From Chryseobacterium sp. 52 (GTDB taxonomy: Bacteria > Bacteroidota > Bacteroidia > Flavobacteriales > Weeksellaceae), in contig NZ_PEEX01000001.1 of assembly GCF_002754245.1 (NCBI RefSeq), positions 4,072,001-4,136,000 of the forward strand: a stretch of DNA of 64,000 bases, read 5' to 3'. Below, in pieces: positions 47,636 to 56,438 of this stretch. Position 1 is the first letter of the stretch. Each line of letters begins with the position of its first letter. A program made the position numbers and the translations under genes. Under the pieces are notes generated by a model. That model was not told the DNA's origin. It did no database searches and saw nothing but the letters and a program-made list of their open reading frames with translations.

Positions 47636-47842
47636 ATGAGAAAGTTATTGTTAGCAGCCGTAGGTTTAGGAATAGTCGTTGTGAGCTGCGGGACCAAAGA
47701 ATCCTCTATGTCGTCGGGTAATACTGATTCTACAGCAGCAGCCAATACCAAAACTGCAGCACCTGCAACAGATTCAGCAAAGATGGTGGTAAAAGACAGT
47801 GTCCGGGTTGATTCGGTAGCTGCTCCGCGTCCGGCTAAATAA
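47636..47842 (+). CDS. Small lipoprotein, 68 aa
   Basis: Lipobox VVVSCG at about 14-19 after a hydrophobic leader; mature part is Ser/Thr/Ala/Lys-rich and low complexity (SSGNTDSTAAANTKT). Function unknown; probably an outer-membrane lipoprotein. Has the same type and organisation as the gene at 48061: leader, lipobox, disordered tail with DS and VKDS elements, own terminator. Confidence 0.75.
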   Translation: MRKLLLAAVGLGIVVVSCGTKESSMSSGNTDSTAAANTKTAAPATDSAKMVVKDSVRVDSVAAPRPAK

Positions 47843-47870
47843 ATACAAACAGATTTTAATCTAAAAATGG

Positions 47871-47904
47871 AAAATCCGCAGATGAAAGCTCTGCGGATTT
47901 TTTT
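47871..47904 (+). terminator. Terminator of small lipoprotein gene
   Basis: AAAATCCGCAG, 9-base loop, CTGCGGATT and a T-run. Confidence 0.85.
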
Positions 47905-48024
47905 ATTTCTATAGATTTCCTGTTTGATTTAATAAAATAAGCAATAGAATTGGTTTATCAATTACATAAAAATATTTTTTATCAAAATATACAGTATACC
48001 ATTATATACGTCTTTATATTTTTT

Positions 48025-48032
48025 TATATTTG
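48025..48032 (+). promoter_or_regulatory. -7 box of the second small lipoprotein gene
   Basis: TATATTTG, exact TAnnTTTG, 28 bases before the start codon; the -33 is not clear. Confidence 0.5.
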
Positions 48033-48060
48033 ATTGTATTAAACATCAAAATTAACTATT

Positions 48061-48270
48061 ATGAAAAAATTATGGATAGGAGCTATTCTAGGTGTCTTAT
48101 TTCTAGGAAGCTGCGCCCAGAACAAAGAGAAAAGAGAAGAATTCAAAGATGAACACAATAAAGATTCTCTGAGAAACAGAATGGGAGATTCAGCGGTTGC
48201 CAATTCTGAACCGGCTCCGGTTTCTCATGATACGGTGAAAGTAAAAAATGACAGTCTGAAAACTAAATAA
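48061..48270 (+). CDS. Small lipoprotein, 69 aa
   Basis: Leader MKKLWIGAILGVLFLGSC with lipobox LGSC; a charged mature part (NKEKREEFKDEHNKDSLRNR) and a Pro/Val/Lys tail ending DSLKTK. Function unknown. Paralogue-like to the gene at 47636, which also ends in a DS/VKDS-rich tail. Confidence 0.75.
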   Translation: MKKLWIGAILGVLFLGSCAQNKEKREEFKDEHNKDSLRNRMGDSAVANSEPAPVSHDTVKVKNDSLKTK

Positions 48271-48276
48271 AAAAAA

Positions 48277-48303
48277 CAAATCCGCAGTATAACTGCGGAT
48301 TTG
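48277..48303. terminator. Bidirectional terminator
   Basis: CAAATCCGCAG and CTGCGGATTTG around a 5-base loop, between the small lipoprotein gene and the convergent surface-protein gene. Confidence 0.8.
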
Positions 48304-48377
48304 CACTTAAAAAAACTTGACTGAAAAAAACCGGGCAATCAACCCCGATTGTATTATAAAATTTTTATCAAGCCAGG

Positions 48378-49271
48378 CTATTCACCCAGATAAATAAAAG
48401 TATTTACGACCATATAGGCAGACCTATTGTCCATTGATACGCCCATACCTCCCGTAGGAATTGTAGCGATCCCAGACAATGAGTGAATATGCGCACCTGA
48501 AGTAGCGGTATTACCCATCAGTCCTACTCCTCCCCATGAGGCAGAATCACTATTCCCCTGATAATGGCCGGAACCATTATTTCCTACATCCGTTCCTCCA
48601 AGCAGGAAACCTCCTTCTTCTGAAGTATGAGTATGCGCTCCAGCACTTTCAGCTGTTCCGCTTACCACGCCTATCAGATTAATATCCGGAAGGTTGGATC
48701 GGGTAATGACCATTTTGTTATTTCCGCCCTCACTTCCCAGCAGTTCGGCACCATTTCTTGTTTTTAGAACCCTATCTGCAGCATCAGGAAGACTTACTGT
48801 AAAGCCTAAGCCTGCCGCTGACGTTTGTGCTGATGATGGAAGAGAGGAAACAGACCTTCCATTAAGCAGATACCATCCATTATGATCAGACGGCTGCATA
48901 GAGTTTTTAATATCTCCTGCAGACTGTGCATTCAATCTTCTTGGGTCACCCTGCAGCATTCTCTGCCAGATCTTCCCGTCAAAATAATACAGTCCTGCAG
49001 CAGTTATATTTGCTGTTTTACCACTGGAGACTCCTACTGCTGCCGTAGCATAAATAATAGTCCCTGCATGACTGCTTGTATACTGGGGATCTCCTGCCCT
49101 GATCTCATCCCCAGAAAGCCTTGGGGGCAGCACTCCCTCAGCTGTGGATCCGTCGTTTCTTTTCGCGACGATATCCAGACTCGCAATTGGCACAGCTGTA
49201 TTGATTCCTATCTGCCCGAAAGCAGCATTAGACAATACAGATGCCAACACGACCGTTAAAGTTGTCTTCAT
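48378..49271 (-). CDS. Phage-tail-collar-like surface protein
   Basis: 297 residues. Sec signal peptide (MKTTLTVVLASVLSNAAFGQ), then an N-terminal module IGINTAVPIASLDIVAKRNDG, and a C-terminal phage tail-collar-like module: GWYLLNGRSVSSL, then paired His motifs AHTHTSEE and AHIHSLSG, ending MVVNTFIYLGE. The same N-terminal module appears in the protein at 52714. Probably secreted and surface-attached; ligand unknown. Confidence 0.85.
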   Translation of the reverse strand: MKTTLTVVLASVLSNAAFGQIGINTAVPIASLDIVAKRNDGSTAEGVLPPRLSGDEIRAGDPQYTSSHAGTIIYATAAVGVSSGKTANITAAGLYYFDGKIWQRMLQGDPRRLNAQSAGDIKNSMQPSDHNGWYLLNGRSVSSLPSSAQTSAAGLGFTVSLPDAADRVLKTRNGAELLGSEGGNNKMVITRSNLPDINLIGVVSGTAESAGAHTHTSEEGGFLLGGTDVGNNGSGHYQGNSDSASWGGVGLMGNTATSGAHIHSLSGIATIPTGGMGVSMDNRSAYMVVNTFIYLGE

Positions 49272-49453
49272 CCGTTTAATATTACTAGTTAAAAGTTTTC
49301 ATGGTTTGTATAAAATAATTGGCAGAAATTTTATACCGTCTAGTAATTTTGAGTTTTAGTGTTTAGATTTGAGCGCTATTCTGCTTTACCGGAAATAAGT
49401 AGATTAAAAAATGAGTGACAAACTGCAGTATGTCTATTCCGATAAAGCTGGCG

Positions 49454-49488
49454 CAAAGATATAGATGTGAAGGCCTTACGTAAAACAA
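49454..49488 (-). promoter_or_regulatory. Probable promoter of the tail-collar-like gene
   Basis: Minus strand: TATCTTTG (49461-49454), exact -7; TTG at 49488-49486 with 24-base spacing. It would give a long leader of about 175 bases before the start at 49271. Confidence 0.4.
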
Positions 49489-49545
49489 TAGGTTATCTGT
49501 TTTCATGAAAATGAAAAGACAGAGTTTATAAAACCGTTCTATTTT

Positions 49546-51174
49546 TTAATTGTTTTCGCGAAAATGAACATTTTTATCTGATTGATTTTCAGCATCAAGA
49601 TATTTAATATAGGCCGAAGGAGAAAAATCTGTTACCGCTTTAAAAACCGAAGCGAATTTGCTGTGTGAAGAGAAACCGCATTCGTCTGCAAGGATGCTGA
49701 TCTTATACTGTCTGTATTTTTCGTCATTGATGAGTTTATCTACGATATAGTTAATCCTCAGACGGTTGACGTATGTTTTAACATCAGCACTTTTATGCTG
49801 ATTGATCACATAGGAAAGGTATTTTGTATTGGTATTAAGCTCAGCAGCCAGGAATGATAACGACATATTCTTGTTGTTATACAGATCCCCTTTTTCAAAT
49901 TCCTCAAGCAGTTCCAACAGTTTTGACTCTGTTTCGGAGGTCATCAGAGAGTCGTTTCTTCTTTTGTCAGCTCCTTTTGCTCTGTCGTCTACTTCTTCAA
50001 CAGAAATGTTTGAAAAATCGGCATTTTCTGTTTTTAAAGGCATAGATTCACTGCGGGAACTGATCATTTGGAGCTGAGTTCTTATAATATTCCTGAATTT
50101 TGAGCGCTGTTTTCTCTGTTTTACTTTAAAGAAAACAACAATCCCAATCAGGCAAAGCAGCAGTAAAATAATAGCCGCATTTTTTACAATGCTGATCTGT
50201 GCACTTTTTTTATTAGGCTGTACTAAAGTTTCCGGACCGCTTTTAACTGTAAATTCCCGGCTTCGGGCAGTAAGGCTGTCATACGCTCTTACGTATTTTA
50301 CCGCATAAAGAGAAGCTTTAAAGTTATCTCCTATTCCTTCGTAATAATCATTAATATTGGAGTACACTGCTTTTTTGAGCTTAAGACTTTTAGAGCTGTC
50401 CGCTATATTTTCTGCTTTTTTCAGATATATTTCAGCATCTTTCCAGTTTTTCTGCTTCAGTCTTATCCCGCCAATTCCGTTATAAACCAATCCCAAAACA
50501 CAGCATTTATTTTTAAGCAGGGATTCGGCTTTCAGGTAATAATTTTCAGAAACTGCGTAATTTTTAAGTTTAAAATATACATCTCCGAGAATCTGATAAG
50601 AAGCTGCTATGACTCTTTCATTATCTTTTATATGATCATTTCCAAAAGAGTTTAAGGAGAATTCAATATACTTTACGGCCTCCGGATAGTTTCCCTGTTC
50701 CATTTCGTAATACGCCATTTCCTGATTCAAAAGCCCCAGCACTTCCCTTTTTCTTTGAGAATTGTTGATGCCTTTTGCATATTCTATACCTTCCAGGGTA
50801 TATTTTCTTGATCTTTCATGGAGACCTACCAGCCGGTATTCTTTAGAGAGAAACTCATGAACGCGGGAAAGCCATTCAGCATCATTGATCTGGCTTAAGA
50901 GAGAGTGAGCATTTTCACCGTAACATATAGATTTTTTAAACTCACCGGCGCAATGGTAAAGTTCTGCAGAGAGTAAAAGGCTTTTCACCTTATCCAAAGG
51001 CTTTTTTGCAGACATATAGAGAGAATCTGCCGTTTTCAGAGCTTCGGGAATATCTTTTTGTACCACCTGAAGAGAGGTTCTTTCACAGATCTGGTCAAAA
51101 CCATATTTTTTCTGAGCCAGGATGGGGACAGCAGTAATGAACAAAAACAAAAGTTTTAGCAGACTTCTAGACAT
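49546..51174 (-). CDS. TPR sensor protein with C-terminal AraC-type HTH
   Basis: 542 residues from the ATG at 51174 (MSRSLLKLL), which gives a clear signal peptide ending ILAQ; an ATG at 51222 would add 16 residues. Periplasmic tetratricopeptide repeats (about 25-320, e.g. AASYQILGDVYFKLKNY, YYLKAESLL), one transmembrane helix near 340-358 (AIILLLLCLIGIVVFF), then a cytoplasmic linker and AraC/HTH_18 domain at the C-terminus (LSYVINQHKSADVKTYVNRLR, LADECGFSSHSKFASVFK). A one-component membrane regulator; the ligand and targets are unknown. Confidence 0.9.
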   Translation of the reverse strand: MSRSLLKLLFLFITAVPILAQKKYGFDQICERTSLQVVQKDIPEALKTADSLYMSAKKPLDKVKSLLLSAELYHCAGEFKKSICYGENAHSLLSQINDAEWLSRVHEFLSKEYRLVGLHERSRKYTLEGIEYAKGINNSQRKREVLGLLNQEMAYYEMEQGNYPEAVKYIEFSLNSFGNDHIKDNERVIAASYQILGDVYFKLKNYAVSENYYLKAESLLKNKCCVLGLVYNGIGGIRLKQKNWKDAEIYLKKAENIADSSKSLKLKKAVYSNINDYYEGIGDNFKASLYAVKYVRAYDSLTARSREFTVKSGPETLVQPNKKSAQISIVKNAAIILLLLCLIGIVVFFKVKQRKQRSKFRNIIRTQLQMISSRSESMPLKTENADFSNISVEEVDDRAKGADKRRNDSLMTSETESKLLELLEEFEKGDLYNNKNMSLSFLAAELNTNTKYLSYVINQHKSADVKTYVNRLRINYIVDKLINDEKYRQYKISILADECGFSSHSKFASVFKAVTDFSPSAYIKYLDAENQSDKNVHFRENN

Positions 51175-51462
51175 AAAAAAATAAATTATTATTTTGATTT
51201 TATAATAATTCATCATTTTCATGGGGTGTCTTTTTGTTTTTACAAATCTACTAATATTTTATTTTTTATTAAAATATTCTTCTATTATTTAATTTTTTTA
51301 ACTAAAAAGCCAATTATTATTTATTTTAATAATATAAAATTCGCAATTTTCACATTAAATAGATTTATTATCTGTCAAAAATAAAATATCCGTAACTATT
51401 TTCTTTTTGCCGCGACTTATCTGTTCACATAATTATTACATTTGTAATCAATAAAAAGTTTT

Positions 51463-52623
51463 ATGAAAAAATTAGCAATATTTTCTTCTTTATTTATAGG
51501 AGTACTGGCATTCGCACAGGGAATTAAATTTGAAGACAGCAATTTCGCTGCTATTCTGGCAAAAGCAAAAAAAGAAAACAAACTTGTATTTGTAGATGCC
51601 TATGCATCATGGTGTGGACCATGTAAACTGATGGTGAAAAATATTTTCCCGCTTCAGACTGTTGGAGATTTTTATAATTCTCACTTTGTGAATGCAAAAA
51701 TAGACATGGAAAAAGGTGAAGGAATCGGTCTTGCAAAAAAATACAATGTAAAGGCATTTCCTACTTATCTTTTCATTAATGGCGACGGAGAAGAGGTACA
51801 CAGAACATTAGGCTATGTAGAGGAGAAAGATTTCATCCAGTTTGCTAAAGATGCTGAGGACCCGAATAAAAGACTTACTGCCCTGAAGCAGAAATTTGAA
51901 AAAGGAGAAAAAGATCCTGAATTCTTAAAAAACCTTGCAGGTCTTACCATTTATAATGACGCTGAATTTTCAGGAAAAGTTTTAGACCGTTATTTCCAGC
52001 AGAAAACAAATTTTGACCAGGAAGATTTACAACTTCTTCTTTCAGGAATGCAAAGTACAGAAAGTCCTTTGTATAAGATATTCCAGACAAAGAAAGCAGA
52101 TATCATCAAAATATTACCGGAGGAGCAATTTAATAAATTCGACAAAAGTATAAAACTGAGTACCGTTACCAAGAAGTCATACAATGCGGATACAAAAACC
52201 TGGAATGACAATTACTTTTTTGCAGAAACTCAAAAGTTCCTGACCAAAGAAGAAGCTGAAAAGGCTTTAAAAAGAGCAAAAGCAGGCAGAGCTTTAAAGA
52301 ATAAAGATCTCTCAACATATGAGAAGTTAACACTGGAGCTTTATAATGATACCTCAACAACAAGCTCAGAAGAATTGAATTCTCTGGCCTGGAATTTCTT
52401 TGAGAACGTGACGACCAAAGCTTCTCTTGAAAAAGCAGTTACATGGGCCCAGGAATCTGTAAAAAAGAAGGAAAATTATGCCAATACAGATACCCTTGCC
52501 AACCTTTATAATAAGATAGGAGATAAAAAGAATGCAAGAATCTGGGCTGAAAAGTCTATTCAACTGGCTAAGAGCAAAGGAGAGGATTCAACAGAAACAG
52601 AAACGTTATTGAAGAGTCTTTAA
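51463..52623 (+). CDS. Exported thioredoxin-fold protein with long helical tail
   Basis: 386 residues. Signal peptide 1-19, thioredoxin domain about 25-130 with active site WCGPC at 50-54 and cis-Pro in KAFPTYLF, then about 250 residues of helical repeats (TPR/SEL1-like: SSEELNSLAWNFFENV, ANLYNKIGDKKNARIWAEKSI). Likely a periplasmic disulfide reductase with a partner-binding tail. TACATTTG at 51437-51444 is an exact -7 box, 18 bases before the start; a TTG at 51407 is slightly too far. Confidence 0.9.
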   Translation: MKKLAIFSSLFIGVLAFAQGIKFEDSNFAAILAKAKKENKLVFVDAYASWCGPCKLMVKNIFPLQTVGDFYNSHFVNAKIDMEKGEGIGLAKKYNVKAFPTYLFINGDGEEVHRTLGYVEEKDFIQFAKDAEDPNKRLTALKQKFEKGEKDPEFLKNLAGLTIYNDAEFSGKVLDRYFQQKTNFDQEDLQLLLSGMQSTESPLYKIFQTKKADIIKILPEEQFNKFDKSIKLSTVTKKSYNADTKTWNDNYFFAETQKFLTKEEAEKALKRAKAGRALKNKDLSTYEKLTLELYNDTSTTSSEELNSLAWNFFENVTTKASLEKAVTWAQESVKKKENYANTDTLANLYNKIGDKKNARIWAEKSIQLAKSKGEDSTETETLLKSL

Positions 52624-52648
52624 TACTTTAATAGGTATTATACAGTAT

Positions 52649-52683
52649 AAAAAATCCGCAACATCCTGTTGCGGATTTTTTTT
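52649..52683 (+). terminator. Terminator of thioredoxin-like gene
   Basis: A-run, ATCCGCAACA, 3-base loop, TGTTGCGGAT, T-run. Confidence 0.88.
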
Positions 52684-52713
52684 ATCAGATCAATAATCAT
52701 TTAAAAACAAATT

Positions 52714-54135
52714 TTAGTTATTATATACCAGTACCTGCATTTTGGTAAGCATGGCTTCTACATCTCCATTGTACCCGGAATACGTGGAAGGAATATAATT
52801 TACCGTCTGATTTCCAGCCCACGCAGAGTACTGAACCTTGAAAGTATATATTCCAGCCGGCAAGGTAACTGCTTTTAAGAAAGTGACCGGGGTAGGAAGC
52901 CTCACCAATGCCGTTCCGCTTACCATTGATGTATAGGCAGAAGATATTTTAATTCCGTCCTGTAACAGATAGAATGCCCCCTGTGAATCTGTGCTGCCCA
53001 AACTTGGTGCGTACCCTAAAATGGTAAAAAGGAGAGTCTGTGTCATTCCTGCAGGAACCGTTAATGTTATTGTCACTCCGGGTACATCTGCAACCGTTCC
53101 TTGGTTAACGGTTAACGCCGTAGTTCCCTGGACATAATTTGCAGAAGAAATCGTCCCACTTACTGTACTCAGTGCTTTCCAACTGGGGGCATTACTCGCT
53201 CCATTGGAAGTAAGAACCTGACCGGTAGTTCCTGCTGATCCCGCTGCAGAAGCTGTTCCTCCTACATTTAATTCATTAACAACCTGCAGCGATCCGTTGA
53301 CATGCAAGGTTTTCTGAGGCGTTAAAGTAGCAATACCCACAGTTCCCCCGTTGACATTGGTTAAATACATAAGCTCATTCAAAGGTTTCCCCACACTGAA
53401 AGAAAGATAACGTGAACCTAAGCCACTTATAGTCCCGGTAGAAGTATCTCCAAAATTAATACGCGCAATAGATCCCGTATCTGCCGAAGAAGCAGTTTTC
53501 ATATTGATCCCGAAATTATCCGTACGATTACCATACCCAAAACCATCCTGTCCGATATTAATATCTAAGGCATTTTTAACTGCAGCACCGGTTATAGCGG
53601 CGTTCAAGTACTCGCTGCCTTCTACATGGAGCTTTACGGATGGGGCATTTGAGCCAATCCCGACTCTACTATTGGCTCCATCTACAGAAAAATTACTGCC
53701 ACCAACAGAAAAACCATTGAGTATATTAGAGGTAAAAGCGAGTGTGTTGGCTCCCTGTGTTACCGTTCTATTCCCCGTAAGTGTACCGTTTGTATTATAA
53801 ATATTAAGAGGTGGGCTTATTTTCACCCAGTTGGCCCCATCATAATAATAGTACCCTACTGTATCCATATTTACCGCTATTCCTGTTTGAGTCCCGGTAG
53901 CAACGCTGTTGATATATACCATCGTGGATGTGGGAATTCCAGTCATGCTCTGTGCTCTTTGCCGGTCTACTCTAGGAATTAAGAGTCCGTCTACATTTGT
54001 TGTTGTTCCAACTTCATTTTTTGCAGTCACATCGAATGTGGAAGCAGGATTTATTAAATTAATCCCTACCTGTGCAGATAATTTCATTGAAAAAGCTAAT
54101 GAAGCTATAACAATAGGAAAAGTTATTTTTTTCAT
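52714..54135 (-). CDS. Tail-fibre-like exported surface protein
   Basis: 473 residues. Signal peptide (KITFPIVIASLAFSMKLSAQ), the GIN-type N-terminal module (VGINLINPASTFDVTAKNEVG), then a long Gly/Ser/Thr/Asn-rich body with repeated beta elements typical of phage tail-fibre-like proteins in Flavobacteriia (e.g. SRVGIGSNAPSVKLHVEG, GTTGQVLTSNG). C-terminal Ig/jelly-roll-like domain (FKVQYSAWAGNQTVN). Probably secreted to the surface. It shares its N-terminal module with the protein at 48378. Confidence 0.82.
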   Translation of the reverse strand: MKKITFPIVIASLAFSMKLSAQVGINLINPASTFDVTAKNEVGTTTNVDGLLIPRVDRQRAQSMTGIPTSTMVYINSVATGTQTGIAVNMDTVGYYYYDGANWVKISPPLNIYNTNGTLTGNRTVTQGANTLAFTSNILNGFSVGGSNFSVDGANSRVGIGSNAPSVKLHVEGSEYLNAAITGAAVKNALDINIGQDGFGYGNRTDNFGINMKTASSADTGSIARINFGDTSTGTISGLGSRYLSFSVGKPLNELMYLTNVNGGTVGIATLTPQKTLHVNGSLQVVNELNVGGTASAAGSAGTTGQVLTSNGASNAPSWKALSTVSGTISSANYVQGTTALTVNQGTVADVPGVTITLTVPAGMTQTLLFTILGYAPSLGSTDSQGAFYLLQDGIKISSAYTSMVSGTALVRLPTPVTFLKAVTLPAGIYTFKVQYSAWAGNQTVNYIPSTYSGYNGDVEAMLTKMQVLVYNN

Positions 54136-54290
54136 ATTTTAAAGTTTTGGTTATTAAACTGTTGGTGTATAGTAAAAATACGAAAAAAAATAATTGAAAA
54201 ATCATTTTTACAAGCAATTAATTCAATTAAAACTATCAATAAATAAATATTAATTGATTATTCCAATTATAACGGTACATTTTTTAAAAT

Positions 54291-54328
54291 AAAAACAAGC
54301 CAGAAATCAATATCTCTGGCTTGTTTTT
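54291..54328 (-). terminator. Terminator downstream of fabH
   Basis: AACAAGCCAGA, 10-base loop, TCTGGCTTGTT with flanking A- and T-runs; 57 bases past the fabH stop. Confidence 0.8.
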
Positions 54329-54384
54329 ATTAAAAATTTTAAATTAAAATTTCTGATTTTTATCGAAAAAAAAATGATGGAAAA

Positions 54385-55407
54385 TTAATATTGAAACAAT
54401 ACACTTCCCCATGTGAATCCACTTCCGAATGCTGAAAGTAGAACAAGATCTCCTCTTTTGATCTTTCCTTCTTCAATAGCTTCACTTAATGCAATTGGAA
54501 TAGAAGCGGCTGTTGTATTTCCGTATTTCTGAATGTTATTGTGAATTTTTTCATCCGGAAGCCCGAATTTCTGCTGTACAAACTGAGCAATTCTAAGATT
54601 AGCCTGATGAGGAATAAACATATCCAGATCTTCAATAGTCTTTCCAGCTTTATCTAAAGCTTCCTGCATGGTTTCAGGGAATCTTGTTACAGCATGCTTG
54701 AATACGAAATTCCCGTTCATAATCGGATACACTTCTTTATCGGTAACATTTTCCGGCTCTTTTCTCATTCTGTCACTCCATCCGAATTTAGAACCCGGAA
54801 ACTGCGTACACAATTCATCTGCATACTTTCCTTCAGAATGCATATTAACGGCTAAGATATCTCCGGCATTTTCGTCTTCCGTTGCTGAAACGATAATAGC
54901 TCCGGCACCGTCTCCAAAGATTACAGAAACGCCTCTTCCTTCATCAGAAAAATCCAGTCCGAAAGAATGAATCTCCGCGCCTACCACAAGTATATTTTTA
55001 TAGGTCCCCGACTTAATGAAAGCATTGGCAACACTTACTGCATACACAAATCCTGAACATTGGTTTCTGACATCCAAAGCCCCGATAGTATCACATCCCA
55101 GCATATCCTGAAGCAGAACCCCACAACCCGGGAAATAATAATCCGGAGAAAGTGTCGCAAAAATAATATAATCTATATCCTGACCCGTCATTCCCGCTTT
55201 TTCAAGAGCTTTTTCAGAAGCTTTAAATCCTAAATAAGCAGTGGTTTCCTGAGAATCATTTCTGTTTTGTCTGTGTCTTCTCTCCCTGATGCCCGTTCTT
55301 TCAGTGATCCATTCATCATTGGTCGTCATCAATTTCGCTAAATCATCATTCGTAACAACATTTTCCGGGACATAAAATCCGATCCCTTTTATTGTACTTT
55401 TAATCAT
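54385..55407 (-). CDS. fabH: 3-oxoacyl-ACP synthase III (KAS III)
   Basis: 340 residues. Catalytic triad visible: Cys in NQCSGF (near 117), His in IPHQANLRI (near 266), Asn in KYGNTTAAS (near 297). Starts fatty-acid synthesis by condensing an acyl-CoA with malonyl-ACP; cytoplasmic. It is isolated, not beside plsX/rpmF, so it may be an additional KAS III copy. Own consensus promoter; leftward terminator at 54291. Confidence 0.94.
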   Translation of the reverse strand: MIKSTIKGIGFYVPENVVTNDDLAKLMTTNDEWITERTGIRERRHRQNRNDSQETTAYLGFKASEKALEKAGMTGQDIDYIIFATLSPDYYFPGCGVLLQDMLGCDTIGALDVRNQCSGFVYAVSVANAFIKSGTYKNILVVGAEIHSFGLDFSDEGRGVSVIFGDGAGAIIVSATEDENAGDILAVNMHSEGKYADELCTQFPGSKFGWSDRMRKEPENVTDKEVYPIMNGNFVFKHAVTRFPETMQEALDKAGKTIEDLDMFIPHQANLRIAQFVQQKFGLPDEKIHNNIQKYGNTTAASIPIALSEAIEEGKIKRGDLVLLSAFGSGFTWGSVLFQY

Positions 55408-55426
55408 ATAGTTTTTTTAATTTTGG

Positions 55427-55461
55427 CAAAGATAAAATTATTTAACACATAGTTTTTCAAA
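55427..55461 (-). promoter_or_regulatory. Promoter of fabH
   Basis: Minus strand: TTTG (55461-55458), 23-base spacer, TATCTTTG (55434-55427), exact -7; about 20 bases before the start codon. Confidence 0.7.
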
Positions 55462-55480
55462 ATATTAGTATTTTTATTAT

Positions 55481-56380
55481 ATGCCAATCGATACGATATA
55501 CAGAGATTCCCAATGTGAATGGGTAGATGTAGAGGCTCCCACAGCGGAGGACTTGAAATTTCTTCACGAAAGATATGAGATCAACAATCTTCTTCTGGAA
55601 GATACGATGGATCCTAACCACCTTCCGAAGTATGAAGAGGACGGCAATGTGAAGTTCTTCCTGCTCCGCGAAAGTACAGAACTTGAGAGAAAAAATCTCA
55701 ATACCATCAGCGACATCAGCACGAAAATCGGGATCTTTCTGCTGGAGAATACCATTATTACCATCCACAGAATGAAGACCAGAAGCATTTCGGAGACAAA
55801 GAGACAGCTATCTGCGATGAATACAGAGGTTCCACCTTCAAAAATCACATTAATGATTGCTCTGCTGATCATGAAAAGTTTTGATGATGAATCTATCAGT
55901 CTGCTGGAAACAATGGACAATATTGAAAACGAAATTTTCCTTAAAAATACAAATCACACCAATCAGATCAGAAGACTGTATAAACTGAAAAGAAAATCAG
56001 GACTGAATTCAAGGGTACTGGTTATTTCTACGGATGCCATTGATAAATTTAAACTATTGAATCTTCAGGATTCTGAAATTGTTGATTTAAAAGACAAGCA
56101 TAAAGATGTGGTTGCAGATTTTGACCACTTAAATATCCAGATCACCAACCTTATTTCAATGTTTCTTGCGCTTTCAGACCAGAAGGCCAACCAGGTTATG
56201 AAGGTTTTGGCCATTTATTCGGTGTACTTTTTACCTATTACCTTTATTGCAGGGGTTTACGGAATGAATTTCGATAATATGCCTGAACTCCATCATAAAC
56301 ACGGATATTTTATAACGATAGGCGTTATGGCTCTGGTGGTGATCTGTACGTTTATTTATGCAAGGCGAAAGCAATGGTAA
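55481..56380 (+). CDS. corA: CorA-family divalent metal transporter
   Basis: 299 residues. Large cytoplasmic N-terminal domain (acidic funnel, VDVEAPTAEDLKFLHE), two C-terminal transmembrane helices with the signature YGMNF loop near 262 (SVYFLPITFIAGVYGMNF) and a final helix ending RRKQW. Mg2+/Co2+ channel of the inner membrane. The start is 74 bases from that of divergent fabH. Confidence 0.93.
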   Translation: MPIDTIYRDSQCEWVDVEAPTAEDLKFLHERYEINNLLLEDTMDPNHLPKYEEDGNVKFFLLRESTELERKNLNTISDISTKIGIFLLENTIITIHRMKTRSISETKRQLSAMNTEVPPSKITLMIALLIMKSFDDESISLLETMDNIENEIFLKNTNHTNQIRRLYKLKRKSGLNSRVLVISTDAIDKFKLLNLQDSEIVDLKDKHKDVVADFDHLNIQITNLISMFLALSDQKANQVMKVLAIYSVYFLPITFIAGVYGMNFDNMPELHHKHGYFITIGVMALVVICTFIYARRKQW

Positions 56381-56438
56381 CAATACTGAAAAAGATAAAA
56401 TTTTTAAGTTAGCCAACGTTCCCTAACACCACACCCCC

